This document shows, one piece after another, positions 29,601 to 44,600 of a stretch of DNA of 64,000 nt. The position numbers and the translations under genes were made by a program. The stretch comes from Closterium sp. Naga37s-1 (taxonomy: Eukaryota; Streptophyta; Zygnematophyceae; Desmidiales; Closteriaceae). A model generated the notes under the pieces. That model saw nothing but the letters and a program-made list of their open reading frames with translations, was not told the origin of the DNA and searched no databases. The stretch is from the NCBI GenBank assembly GCA_947471745.1, contig CANJKZ010000108.1:1899001-1963000 (forward strand). The letters run 5' to 3'. Position 1 is the first letter of the stretch; every line of letters begins with the position of its first letter.

Positions 29601-32600
29601 CATACATTGTGCACGTTGCATGGGGCATGTGGAATGATGCATGGGGCATGTGGAATGATGCATGGGGCATGTGAAATGATGCATGGGGCATGTGGAATGA
29701 TGCATGGGGCATGTGGAATGATGCATGGGGCATGTGGAATGATGCATGGGGCATGTGGAATGATGCATGGGGCACGTGGAATGATGCATGGGGCATGTGG
29801 AATGATGCATGGGGCATGTGGAATGATGCATGGGGCATGTGGAATGATGCATTGGGCATGTGGAATGATGCATGGGGCATGTGGAGGGCATGTGGAATGA
29901 TGCATGGGGCATGTGGAATGATGCATGGGGCATGTGGAATGATGCATTGGGCATGTGGAATGATGCATGGGGCATGTGGAATGATGCATGGGGCATGTGG
30001 AATGATGCATGGGGCATGTGGAATGATGCATTGGGCATGCGGCATGCGGCATGAGGCGAAGAGACACAAGCAAGCATGGTGGATGGGAAGGTTGGTTGTG
30101 GTGGCGTGGAGTGTGGAGGAGGAAGGGAAACCTGCGGGCACTTTGCATCAGCCAACGCCACCACCACCACAACTACCACAAACGCTGCACTCAGATTGGT
30201 GACGCACGCGGTTACACCTGCATGGAAACCTCAGCATGAGTGAGTGCGCCTAAAAAATCGATTCATGTGACGCACGCTGTTACACCTGCCTAAAGTTTTA
30301 ACAAATTCCCGTGGAACGGTGCCCACCTTTCTTGCGAGATCCTGTTTTCACTCAGTTATTGACCCTGGTGCTAAAGCGTCACCTCACACACTACTGTTGC
30401 CCCATAGCTCGGTGACTTCTGTGCCTTGGTGACTTCCATACCTCGGTGACAACAGCCAGTGTTCCCTCGCTCCCCACGATCAGGCGAGTCAGATCATACC
30501 TGATGGAAAGGCACACAGGCGGGCACGGCAGCAGGGGCGCATAGAGGCGGGGAAGGGTAGGGTGGGGAGGTGGAGAGGGGTGGGTGAGGAGAGAGGAGGG
30601 GGAAGTGGGGGTTGAAGCAAGAGGGAGCAGCGGAAAGGGGGAGAGGTGAATGACCACGAGAGGGGTGAATAGGGTGAGTGGGGTGAGTGGGGTGATGGGG
30701 ACGAAGAGGGGGTTGAGAGGGGTGAGAGGGAGTAGAGAGGGGTGAGTGGGGTGATGGAGGGGGGAGGGCGGATGGGCCTAGTAATCGCGTTGGGTGCTTG
30801 CAGTAACTACAGGAAGGCAGTGGAATGGGAGACACGGCGGGCAGCTCACCCAGAGGAGGACTTTCGTGCTCGGCTGCCCGTTTTTATGACCTGCCCGTTG
30901 GGCAGCACTGCTGTGACCCCCAGCACTGCCTCTCGCATCGTGCCGTACCTGGTGTGCGGTGGGAAAGGGTGGGGCATGGTGAGGTGTGGTGGTGAGTAGA
31001 CGATATTGGGGAAGGGAAAAAAGAGGGGGAAGGGGAAAGGTTGGAAAGGAGGCGGAAAGTGGGAAGGAGCAAAAGGGGGATGGAAAACATAACGCGGAGA
31101 GAAGGCATGGCATGGATGGCATGGATGGCATGGATGGCATGGGATGGCATGGATGGCATGGATGGCATGGGATGGCATGGGATGGCATGGATGGCATGGA
31201 TGGCATGGGATGGCATGGGATGGCATGGGATGGCATGGATGGCATGGGATGGCATGGGATGGCATGGGATGGCATGGATGGCATGGGATGGCATGGATGG
31301 CATGGGATGGCATGGATGGCATGGGATGGCATGGGATGGCATGGGATGGCATGGATGGCATGGGATGGCATGGATGGCATGGGATGGCATGGATGGCATG
31401 GATGGCATGGGATGGCATGGGATGGCATGGGATGGCATGGGATGGCATGGATGGCATGGGATGGCATGGGATGGCATGGGATGGCATGGGATGGCATGGA
31501 TGGCATGGGATGGCATGGGATGGCATGGGATGGCATGGATGGCATGTGATGGCATGGGATGGCATGGGATGGCATGGATGGCATGGGATGGCATGGATGG
31601 CATGGGATGGCATGGATGGCATGGGATGGCATGGGATGGCATGGGATGGCATGGATGGCATGGGATGGCATGGGTGGCATGGGATGGCATGGATGGCATG
31701 GGATGGCATGGGATGGCATGGGATGGCATGGATGGCATGGATGGCATGGGATGGCATGGGATGGCATGGGATGGCATGGGATGGCATGGATGGCAGGGAT
31801 GGCATGGATGGCATGGGATGGCATGGATGGCATGGATGGCATGGATGGCATGGGATGGCATGGGATGGCATGGGATGGCATGGATGGCATGGGATGGCAT
31901 GGATGGCATGGATGGCATGGGATGGCATGGATGGCATGGGATGGCATGGGATGGCATGGGATGGCATGGGATGGCATGGATGGCATGGGATGGCATGGGA
32001 TGGCATGGGATGGCATGGATGGCATGGGATGGCAGGGATGGCATGGGATGGCATGGATGGCATGGATGGCATGGGATGGCATGGGATGGCATGGATGGCA
32101 TGGATGGCATGGGATGGCATGGGATGGCATGGGATGGCATGGGATGGCATGGATGGCATGGGATGGCATGGGATGGCATGGATGGCATGGGATGGCATGG
32201 GATGGCATGGGATGGCATGGGATGGCATGGGATGGCATGGATGGCATGGGATGGCATGGGATGGCATGGGATGGCATGGGATGGCATGGATGGCATGGGA
32301 TGGCATGGGATGGCATGGATGGCATGGGATGGCATGGGATGGCATGGGATGGCATGGATGGCATGGGATGGCATGGATGGCATGGGATGGCATGGGATGG
32401 CATGGATGGCATTGGATGGCATGGATGGCATGGATGGCATGGATGGCATGGGATGGCATGGATGGCATGGGATGGCATGGGATGGCATGGATGGCATGGG
32501 ATGGCATGGGATGGCATGGATGGCATGGGATGGCATGGATGGCATGGATGGCATGGGATGGCATGGATGGCATGGGATGGCATGGGATGGCATGGATGGC

Positions 32601-35600
32601 ATGGGATGGCATGGGATGGCATGGGATGGCATGGATGGCATGGGATGGCATGGGATGGCATGGATGGCATGGGATGGCATGGATGGCATGGCATGGCATG
32701 GATGGCATGGGATGGCATGGGATGGCATGGATGGCATGGGATGGCATGGGATGGCATGGATGGCATGGGATGGCATGGATGGCATGGATGGCATGGGATG
32801 GCATGGGATGGCATGGATGGCATGGGATGGCATGGATGGCATGGGATGGCATGGGATGGCATGGATGGCATGGGATGGCATGGGATGGTATGGATGGCAT
32901 GGGATGGCATGGATGGCATGGGATGGCATGGGATGGCATGGATGGCATGAGATGGCATGGGATGGCATGGATGGCATGGGATGGCATGGATGGCATGGAT
33001 GGCATGGGATGGCATGGATGGCATGGGATGGCATGGGATGGCATGGATGGCATGGGATGGCATGGGATGGCATGGGATGGCATGGATGGCATGGGATGGC
33101 ATGGGATGGCATGGATGGCATGGAATGGCATGGATGGCATGGGATGGCATGGGATTGCATGGATGGCATGGGATGGCATGGGATGGCATGGATGGCATGG
33201 GATGGCATGGATGGCATGGATGGCATGGGATGGCATGGATGGCATGGGATGGCATGGGATGGCATGGATGGCATGGGATGGCATGGGATGGCATGGGATG
33301 GCATGGATGGCATGGGATGGCATGGGATGGCATGGATGGCATGGGATGGCATGGGATGGCATGGATGGCATGGATGGCATGGATGGCATGGATGGCATGG
33401 ATGGCATGGATGGCATGGATGGCATGGGATGGCATGGATGGCATGGGATGGCATGGATGGCATGGATGGCATGGATGGCATGGGATGGCATGGGATGGCA
33501 TGGATGGCATGGGATGGCATGGGATGGCATGGATGGCATGGGATGGCATGGATGGCATGGGATGGCATGGGATGGCATGGATGGCATGGGATGGCATGGG
33601 ATGGCATGGATGGCATGGGATGGCATGGATGGCATGGGATGGCATGGGATGGCATGGATGGCATGGGATGGCATGGGATGGCATGGATGGCATGGGATGG
33701 CATGGATGGCATGGGATGGCATGGATGGCATGGATGGCATGGGATGGCATGGGATGGCATGGGATGGCATGGGATGGCATGGATGGCATGGGATGGCATG
33801 GGATGGCATGGATGGCATGGGATGGCATGGATGGCATGGATGGCATGGGATGGCATGGGATGGCATGGGATGGCATGGGATGGCATGGATGGCATGGGAT
33901 GGCATGGGATGGCATGGGATGGCATGGGATGGCATGGGATGGCATGGGATGGCATGGGATGGCATGGGATGGCATGGGATGGCATGGGATGGCATGGGAT
34001 GGCATGGGATGGCATGGGATGGCATGGGATGGCATGGGATGGCATGGGATGGCATGGGATGGCATGGGATGGCATGGGATGGCATGGGATGGCATGGGAT
34101 GGCATGGGATGGCATGGGATGGCATGGGATGGCATGGGATGGCATGGGATGGCATGGATGCATGGGAATGGCATGATGGCATGGGATGGCATGGGATGGC
34201 ATGGGATGGCATGGGATGGCATGGGATGGCATGGGATGGCATGGATGGCATGGGATGGCATGGATGGCATGGGATGGCATGGGATGGCATGGGATGGCAT
34301 GGGATGGCATGGATGGCATGGGATGGCATGGATGGCATGGGATGGCATGGGATGGCATGGATGGCATGGGATGGCATGGGATGGCATGGATGGCATGGGA
34401 TGGCATGGATGGCATGGGATGGCATGGGATGGCATGGATGGCATGGGATGGCATGGGATGGCATGGATGGCATGGGATGGCATGGATGGCATGGGATGGC
34501 ATGGGATGGCATGGATGGCATGGGATGGCATGGGATGGCATGGATGGCATGAGATGGCATGGGATGGCATGGGATGGCATGGATGTCATGGGATGGCATG
34601 GGATGGCATGGATGGCATGGGATGGCATGGATGGCATGGGATGGCATGGGATGGCATGGATGGCATGGGATGGCATGGATGGCATGGGATGGCATGGATG
34701 GCATGGCATGGCATGGATGGCATGGGATGGCATGGGATGGCATGGATGGCATGGGATGGCATGGGATGGCATGGATGGCATGGGATGGCATGGATGGCAT
34801 GGATGGCATGGGATGGCATGGATGGCATGGCATGGATGGCATGGATGGCATGGGATGGCATGGGATGGCATGGGATGGCATGGGATGGCATGGGATGGCA
34901 TGGGATGGCATGGGATGGCATGGATGGCATGGGATGGCATGGGATGGCATGGATGGCATGGGATGGCATGGATGGCATGGGATGGCATGGGATGGCATGG
35001 ATGGCATGGGATGGCATGGGATGGCATGGGATGGCATGGGATGGCATGGATGGCATGGCATGGCATGGATGGCATGGGATGGCATGGGATGGCATGGATG
35101 GCATGGGATGGCATGGGATGGCATGGATGGCATGGGATGGCATGGGATGGCATGGATGGCATGGGATGGTATGGATGGCATGGGATGGCATGGGATGGCA
35201 TGGATGGCATGGGATGGCATGGGATGGCATGGATGGCATGGGATGGCATGGATGGCATGGATGGCATGGGATGGCATGGATGGCATGGGATGGCATGGGA
35301 TGGCATGGATGGCATGGGATGGCATGGGATGGCATGGGATGGCATGGATGGCATGGGATGGCATGGGATGGCATGGATGGCATGGGATGGCATGGATGGC
35401 ATGGGATGGCATGGATGGCATGGGATGGCATGGGATGGCATGGATGGCATGGCATGGATGGCATGGATGGCATGGGATGGCATGGGATGGCATGGATGGC
35501 ATGGGATGGCATGGGATGGCATGGATGGCATGGGATGGCATGGATGGCATGGGATGGCATGGGATGGCATGGATGGCATGGGATGGCATGGATGGCATGT

Positions 35601-38600
35601 GGCATGGGATGGCATGGATGGCATGGGATGGCATGGGATGGCATGGGATGGCATGGGATGGCATGGATGGCATGGGATGGCATGGGATGGCATGGATGGC
35701 ATGGGATGGCATGGATGGCATGGGATGGCATGGGATGGCATGGATGGCATGGGATGGCATGGATGGCATGGGATGGCATGGGATGGCATGGATGGCATGG
35801 ATGGCATGGATGGCATGGATGGCATGGGATGGCATGGGATGGCATGGATGGCATGGGATGGCATGGGATGGCATGGGATGGCATGGATGGCATGGGATGG
35901 CATGGATGGCATGGGATGGCATGGATGGCATGGGATGGCATGGGATGGCATGGATGGCATGGGATGGCATGGATGGCATGGGATGGCATGGGATGGCATG
36001 GATGGCATGGGATGGCATGGGATGGCATGGATGGCATGGGATGGCATGGATGGCATGGGATGGCATGGGATGGCATGGATGGCATGGGATGGCATGGGAT
36101 GGCATGGATGGCATGGGATGGCATGGATGGCATGGGATGGCATGGGATGGCATGGATGGCATGGGATGGCATGGGATGGCATGGATGGCATGGGATGGCA
36201 TGGATGGCATGGATGGCATGGGATGGCATGGATGGCATGGGATGCCATGGGATGGCATGGATGGCATGGGATGGCATGGGATGGCAAGGGATGGCATGGA
36301 TGGCATGGGATGGCATGGGATGGCATGGATGGCATGGGATGGCATGGATGGCATGGGATGGCATGGGATGGCATGGATGGCATGGGATGGCATGGATGGC
36401 ATGGGATGGCATGGATGGCATGGATGGCATGGGATGGCATGGATGGCATGGATGGCATGGGATGGCATGGATGGCATGGGATGGCATGGGATGGCATGGA
36501 TGGCATGGATGGCATGGGATGGCATGGGATGGCATGGGATGGCATGGGATGGCATGGGATGGCATGGGATGGCATGGATGGCATGGGATGGCATGGGATG
36601 GCATGGATGGCATGGGATGGCATGGATGGCATGGATGGCATGGATGGCATGGGATGGCATGGGATGGCATGGGATGGCATGGATGGCATGGATGGCATGG
36701 ATGGCATGGATGGCATGGGATGGCATGGATGGCATGGATGGCATGGGATGGCATGGATGGCATGGGATGGCATGGGATGGCATGGATGGCATGGGATGGC
36801 ATGGGATGGCATGGGATGGCATGGGATGGCATGGGATGGCATGGATGGCATGGGATGGCATGGATGGCATGGGATGGCATGGATGGCATGGGATGGCATG
36901 GGATGGCATGGATGGCATGGGATGGCATGGGATGGCATGGATGGCATGGATGGCATGGATGGCATGGATGGCATGGGATTGCATGGATGGCATGGATGGC
37001 ATGGGATGGCATGGATGGCATGGATGGCATGGGATGGCATGGATGGCATGGGATGGCATGGGATGGCATGGGATGGCATGGATGGCATGGGATGGCATGG
37101 GATGGCATGGATGGCATGGGATGGCATGGGATGGCATGGATGGCATGGGATGGCATGGATGGCATGGGATGGCATGGATGGCATGGATGGCATGGGATGG
37201 CATGGATGGCATGGATGGCATGGGATGGCATGGGATGGCATGGATGGCATGGGATGGCATGGATGGCATGGATGGCATGGGATGGCATGGATGGCATGGA
37301 TGGCATGGGATGGCATGGATGGCATAGGATGGCATGGATGGCATGGATGGCATGGGATGGCATGGATGGCATGGATGGCATGGGATGGCATGGGATGGCA
37401 TGGATGGCATGGATGGCATGGATGGCATGGATGGCATGGGATGGCATGGATGGCATGGATGGCATGGATGGCATGGGATGGCATGGGATGGCATGGGATG
37501 GCATGGGATGGCATGGGATGGCATGGATGGCATGGGATGGCATGGATGGCATGGGATGGCATGGATGGCATGGATGGCATGGGATGGCATGGGATGGCAT
37601 GGATGGCATGGGATGGCATGGATGGCATGGATGGCATGGGATGGCATGGGATGGCATGGATGGCATGGATGGCATGGATGGCATGGATGGCATGGGATGG
37701 CATGGGATGGCATGGATGGCAGGGATGACATGGGATGGCAGGGATGGCATGGGATGGCATGGGATGGCATGGATGGCATGGATGGCATGGGATGGCATGG
37801 GATGGCATGGATGGCATGGATGGCATGGGATGGCATGGGATGGCATGGATGGCATGGGATGGCATGGATGGCATGGGATGGCATGGGATGGCATGGATGG
37901 CATGGATGGCATGGATGGCATGGATGGCATGGGATGGCATGGGATGGCATGGGATGGCATGGGATGGCATGGGATGGCATGGATGGCATGGGATGGCATG
38001 GGATGGCATGGGATGGCATGGGATGGCATGGGATGGCATGGGATGGCATGGATGGCATGGGATGGCATGGGATGGCATGGGATGGCATGGATGGCATGGG
38101 ATGGCATGGGATGGCATGGGATGGCATGGGATGGCATGGGATGGCATGGGATGGCATGGGATGGCATGGATGGCATGGGATGGCATGGGATGGCATGGGA
38201 TGGCATGGGATGGCATGGGATGGCATGGGATGGCATGGGATGGCATGGGATGGCATGGGATGGCATGGGATGGCATGGGATGGCATGGGATGGCATGGGA
38301 TGGCATGGGATGGCATGGGATGGCATGGGATGGCATGGGATGGCATGGGATGGCATGGGATGGCATGGGATGGCATGGGATGGCATGGGATGGCATGGGA
38401 TGGCATGGGATGGCATGGGATGGCATGGGATGGCATGGGATGGCATGGGATGGCATGGGATGGCATGGGATGGCATGGGATGGCATGGGATGGCATGGGA
38501 TGGCATGGGATGGCATGGGATGGCATGGGATGGCATGGGATGGCATGGGATGGCATGGGATGGCATGGGATGGATGGCATGGATGGCATGTGATGGCATG

Positions 38601-41600
38601 GAATGGCATGGAATGGCATGGGATGGCATGGGATGGATGGCATGTGATGACATGGAATGGCATGGGATGGCATGGGATGGCATGGGATGGCATGGGATGG
38701 CATGGGATGGCATGGAATGGCATGGGATGGCATGGGATGGCATGGCATGGATGGCATGGATGGCATGTGATGGCATGGGATGGCATGGGATGGAATGGCA
38801 TGGCATGGGATGGATGGCATGTGATGGATGGCATGTGATTGTGATGGCATGGGATGGCATGGGATGGCATGGGATGGCATGGGATGGCATGGGATGACAT
38901 GGGATGGCATGGGATGGCATGGGATGGCATGGGATGGCATGGGATGGCATGGGATGGCATGGGATGGCATGGGATGGCATGGGATGGCATGGGATGGCAT
39001 GGGATGGCATGGGATGGCATGGGATGGCATGGGATGGCATGGGATGGCATGGGATGGCATGGGATGGCATGGGATGGCATGGGATGGCATGGGATGGCAT
39101 GGGATGGCATGGGATGGCATGGGATGGCATGGAATGGCATGGAATGGCATGGGATGGCATGGGATGGCATGGGATGGCATGGGATGGCATGGCATGGATG
39201 GCATGTGATGACATGGAATGGCATGGGATGGCATGGGATGGCATGGGATGGCATGGGATGAATGGCATGTGATGACATGGAATGGCATGGGATGGCATGG
39301 GATGGCATGGGATGGATGGCATGTGATGACATGGAATGGCATGGGATGGCATGGGATGGCATGGGATGGCATGGGATGGCATGGGATGGCATGGGATGGA
39401 TGGCATGTGATGACATGGAATGGCATGGGATGGCATGGGATGGCATGGGATGGCATGGGATGGCATGGGATGGCATGGGATGGCATGGGATGGCATGGAA
39501 TGGCATGGGATGGCATGGGATGGATGGCATGTGATGACATGGAATGGCATGGGATGGCATGGGATGGCATGGGATGGATGGCATGTGATGACATGGAATG
39601 GCATGGGATGGCATGGGATGGCATGGGATGGCATGGGATGGCATGGGATGGCATGGAATGGCATGGGATGGCATGGGATGGCATGGGATGGCATGGGATG
39701 GCATGGGATGGCATGGCATGGATGGCATGTGATGACATGGAATGGCATGGGATGGCATGGGATGGCATGGGATGGCATGGGATGGATGGCATGTGATGAC
39801 ATGGAATGGCATGGGATGGCATGGGATGGCATGGGATAGCATGGGATGGCATGGAATGGCATGGGATGGCATGGGATGGCATGGGATGGCATGGGATGGC
39901 ATGGGATGGCATGGAATGGCATGGGATGGCATGGGATGGCATGGGATGGCATGGGATGGCATGGAATGGCATGGGATGGCATGGGATGGATGGCATGTGA
40001 TGACATGGAATGGCATGGGATGGCATGGGATGGCATGGGATGGCATGGGATGGCATGGGATGGCATGGCATGGATGGCATGTGATGACATGGAATGGCAT
40101 GGGATGGCATGGGATGGCATGGGATGGCATGGGATGGCATGGGATGGCATGGGATGGCATGGGATGGCATGGGATGGCATGGAATGGCATGGGATGGCAT
40201 GGGATGGCATGGCATGGATGGCATGTGATGACATGGAATGGCATGGGATGGCATGGGATGGCATGGGATGGATGGCATGTGATGACATGGAATGGCATGG
40301 GATGGCATGGGATGGCATGGGATGGATGGCATGTGATGACATGGAATGGCATGGGATGGCATGGGATGGCATGGGATGGCATGGAATGGCATGGGATGGC
40401 ATGGGATGGCATGGGATGGCATGGGATGGCATGGGATGGCATGGGATGGCATGGAATGGCATGGGATGGCATGGGATGGCATGGGATGGCATGGGATGGC
40501 ATGGAATGGCATGGGATGGCATGGGATGGCATGGGATGGCATGGGATGGCATGGGATGGCATGGCATGGATGGCATGTGATGACATGGAATGGCATGGGA
40601 TGGCATGGGATGGCATGGGATGGCATGGGATGGATGGCATGTGATGACATGGAATGGCATGGGATGGCATGGGATGGCATGGGATGGATGGCATGTGATG
40701 ACATGGAATGGCATGGGATGGCATGGGATGGCATGGGATGGCATGGGATGGCATGGGATGGCATGGAATGGCATGGGATGGCATGGGATGGCATGGGATG
40801 GCATGGGATGGCATGGAATGGCATGGGATGGCATGGGATGGATGGCATGTGATGACATGGAATGGCATGGGATGGCATGGGATGGCATGGGATGGCATGG
40901 GATGGCATGGCATGGATGGCATGTGATGACATGGAATGGCATGGGATGGCATGGGATGGCATGGGATGGCATGGGATGGCATGGGATGGCATGGGATGGC
41001 ATGGAATGGCATGGGATGGCATGGGATGGCATGGGATGGCATGGGATGGCATGGGATGGCATGGCATGGATGGCATGTGATGACATGGAATGGCATGGGA
41101 TGGCATGGGATGGCATGGGATGGATGGCATGTGATGACATGGAATGGCATGGGATGGCATGGGATGGCATGGGATGGATGGCATGGGATGGCATGGGATG
41201 GATGGCATGTGATGACATGGAATGGCATGGGATGGCATGGGATGGCATGGGATGACATGGAATGGCATGGGATGGCATGGGATGGCATGGGATGGCATGG
41301 GATGGCATGGGATGGCATGGCATGGATGGCATGTGATGACATGGAATGGCATGGGATGGCATGGGATGGCATGGGATGGCATGGGATGGCATGGGATGGC
41401 ATGGAATGGCATGGGATGGCATGGGATGGCATGGGATGGCATGGGATGGCATGGCATGGATGGCATGTGATGACATGGAATGGCATGGGATGGCATGGGA
41501 TGGCATGGGATGGATGGCATGTGATGACATGGAATGGCATGGGATGGCATGGGATGGCATGGGATGGCATGGGATGGATGGCATGTGATGACATGGAATG

Positions 41601-44600
41601 GCATGGGATGGCATGGGATGGCATGGGATGGCATGGGATGGCATGGGATGGCATGGAATGGCATGGGATGGCATGGGATGGCATGGGATGGCATGGGATG
41701 GCATGGGATGGCATGGGATGGCATGGAATGGCATGGGATGGCATGGGATGGCATGGGATGGCATGGGATGGCATGGGATGGCATGGGATGGCATGGGATG
41801 GCATGGAATGGCATGGGATGGCATGGGATGGCATGGGATGGCATGGGATGGCATGGGATGGCATGGCATGGATGGCATGTGATGACATGGAATGGCATGG
41901 GATGGCATGGGATGGCATGGAATGGCATGGGATGGATGGCATGTGATGACATGGAATGGCATGGGATGGCATGGGATGGCATGGGATGGATGGCATGTGA
42001 TGACATGGAATGGCATGGGATGGCATGGGATGGCATGGGATGGCATGGGATGGCATGGAATGGCATGGGATGGCATGGGATGGCATGGGATGGCATGGGA
42101 TGGCATGGGATGGCATGGGATGGCATGGGATGGCATGGGATGGCATGGGATGGCATGGAATGGCATGGGATGGCATGGGATGGCATGGCATGGATGGCAT
42201 GTGATGACATGGAATGGCATGGGATGGCATGGGATGGCATTTGATGGATGGCATGTGATGACATGGAATGGCATGGGATGGCATGGGATGGCATGGGATG
42301 GATGGCATGTGATGACATGGAATGGCATGGGATGGCATGGGATGGCATGGGATGGCATGGGATGGCATGGGATGGCATAGAATGGCATGGGATGGCATGG
42401 GATGGCATGGGATGGCATGGGATGGCATGGGATGGCATGGGATGGCATGGGATGGCATGGAATGGCATGGGATGGCATGGGATGGCATGGGATGGCATGG
42501 GATGGCATGGGATGGCATGGGATGGCATGGGATGGCATGGAATGGCATGGGATGGCATGGGATGGCATGGGATGGCATGGGATGGCATGGGATGGCATGG
42601 CATGGATGGCATGTGATGACATGGAATGGCATGGGATGGCATGGGATGGCATGGGATGGCATGGGATGAATGGCATGTGATGACATGGAATGGCATGGGA
42701 TGGCATGGGATGGCATGGGATGGATGGCATGTGATGACATGGGATGGCATGGGATGGCATGGGATGGCATGGGATGGCATGGGATGGCATGGGATGGCAT
42801 GGGATGGATGGCATGTGATGACATGGAATGGCATGGGATGGCATGGGATGGCATGGGATGGCATGGGATGGCATGGGATGGCATGGGATGGCATGGGATG
42901 GCATGGAATGGCATGGGATGGCATGGGATGGATGGCATGTGATGACATGGAATGGCATGGGATGGCATGGGATGGCATGGGATGGATGGCATGTGATGAC
43001 ATGGAATGGCATGGGATGGCATGGGATGGCATGGGATGGCATGGGATGGCATGGGATGGCATGGAATGGCATGGGATGGCATGGGATGGCATGGGATGGC
43101 ATGGGATGGCATGGGATGGCATGGCATGGATGGCATGTGATGACATGGAATGGCATGGGATGGCATGGGATGGCATGGGATGGCATGGGATGGATGGCAT
43201 GTGATGACATGGAATGGCATGGGATGGCATGGGATGGCATGGGATGGCATGGGATGGCATGGAATGGCATGGGATGGCATGGGATGGCATGGGATGGCAT
43301 GGGATGGCATGGGGTGGCATGGAATGGCATGGGATGGCATGGGATGGCATGGGATGGCATGGGATGGCATGGAATGGCATGGGATGGCATGGGATGGATG
43401 GCATGTGATGACATGGAATGGCATGGGATGGCATGGGATGGCATGGGATGGCATGGGATGTCATGGGATGGCATGGCATGGATGGCATGTGATGACATGG
43501 AATGGCATGGGATGGCATGGGATGGCATGGGATGGCATGGGATGGCATGGGATGGCATGGGATGGCATGGGATGGCATGGAATGGCATGGGATGGCATGG
43601 GATGGCATGGCATGGATGGCATGTGATGACATGGAATGGCATGGGATGGCATGGGATGGCATGGGATGGATGGCATGTGATGACATGGAATGGCATGGGA
43701 TGGCATGGGATGGCATGGGATGGATGGCATGTGATGACATGGAATGGCATGGGATGGCATGGGATGGCATGGGATGGCATGGGATGGCATGGGATGGCAT
43801 GGAATGGCATGGATGGCATGGGATGGCATGGGATGGCATGGGATGGCATGGGATGGCATGGGATGGCATGGAATGGCATGGGATGGCATGGGATGGCATG
43901 GGATGGCATGGGATGGCATGGGATGGCATGGGATGGCATGGGATGGCATGGAATGGCATGGGATGGCATGGGATGGCATGGGATGGCATGGGATGGCATG
44001 GGATGGCATGGCATGGATGGCATGTGATGACATGGAATGGCATGGGATGGCATGGGATGGCATGGGATGGCATGGGATGGATGGCATGTGATGACATGGA
44101 ATGACATGGGATGGCATGGGATGGCATGGGATGGATGGCATGTGATGACATGGAATGGCATGGGATGGCATGGGATGGCATGGGATGGCATGGGATGGCA
44201 TGGGATGGCATGGAATGGCATGGGATGGCATGGGATGGCATGGGATGGCATGGGATGGCATGGAATGGCATGGGATGGCATGGGATGGATGGCATGTGAT
44301 GACATGGAATGGCATGGGATGGCATGGGATGGCATGGGATGGCATGGGATGGCATGGGATGGCATGGCATGGATGGCATGTGATGACATGGAATGGCATG
44401 GGATGGCATGGGATGGCATGGGATGGCATGGGATGGCATGGGATGGCATGGGATGGCATGGAATGGCATGGGATGGCATGGGATGGCATGGGATGGCATG
44501 GGATGGCATGGGATGGCATGGCATGGATGGCATGTGATGACATGGAATGGCATGGGATGGCATGGGATGGCATGGGATGGATGGCATGTGATGACATGGA

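Noticed and set aside
29020..30179. Long minus-strand frames rich in Cys-His-Pro ([14 protein letters not shown]) as a protein
   Set aside because: They are products of the 20-bp and 10-bp intron minisatellites, and the DLD exons there are in other frames.
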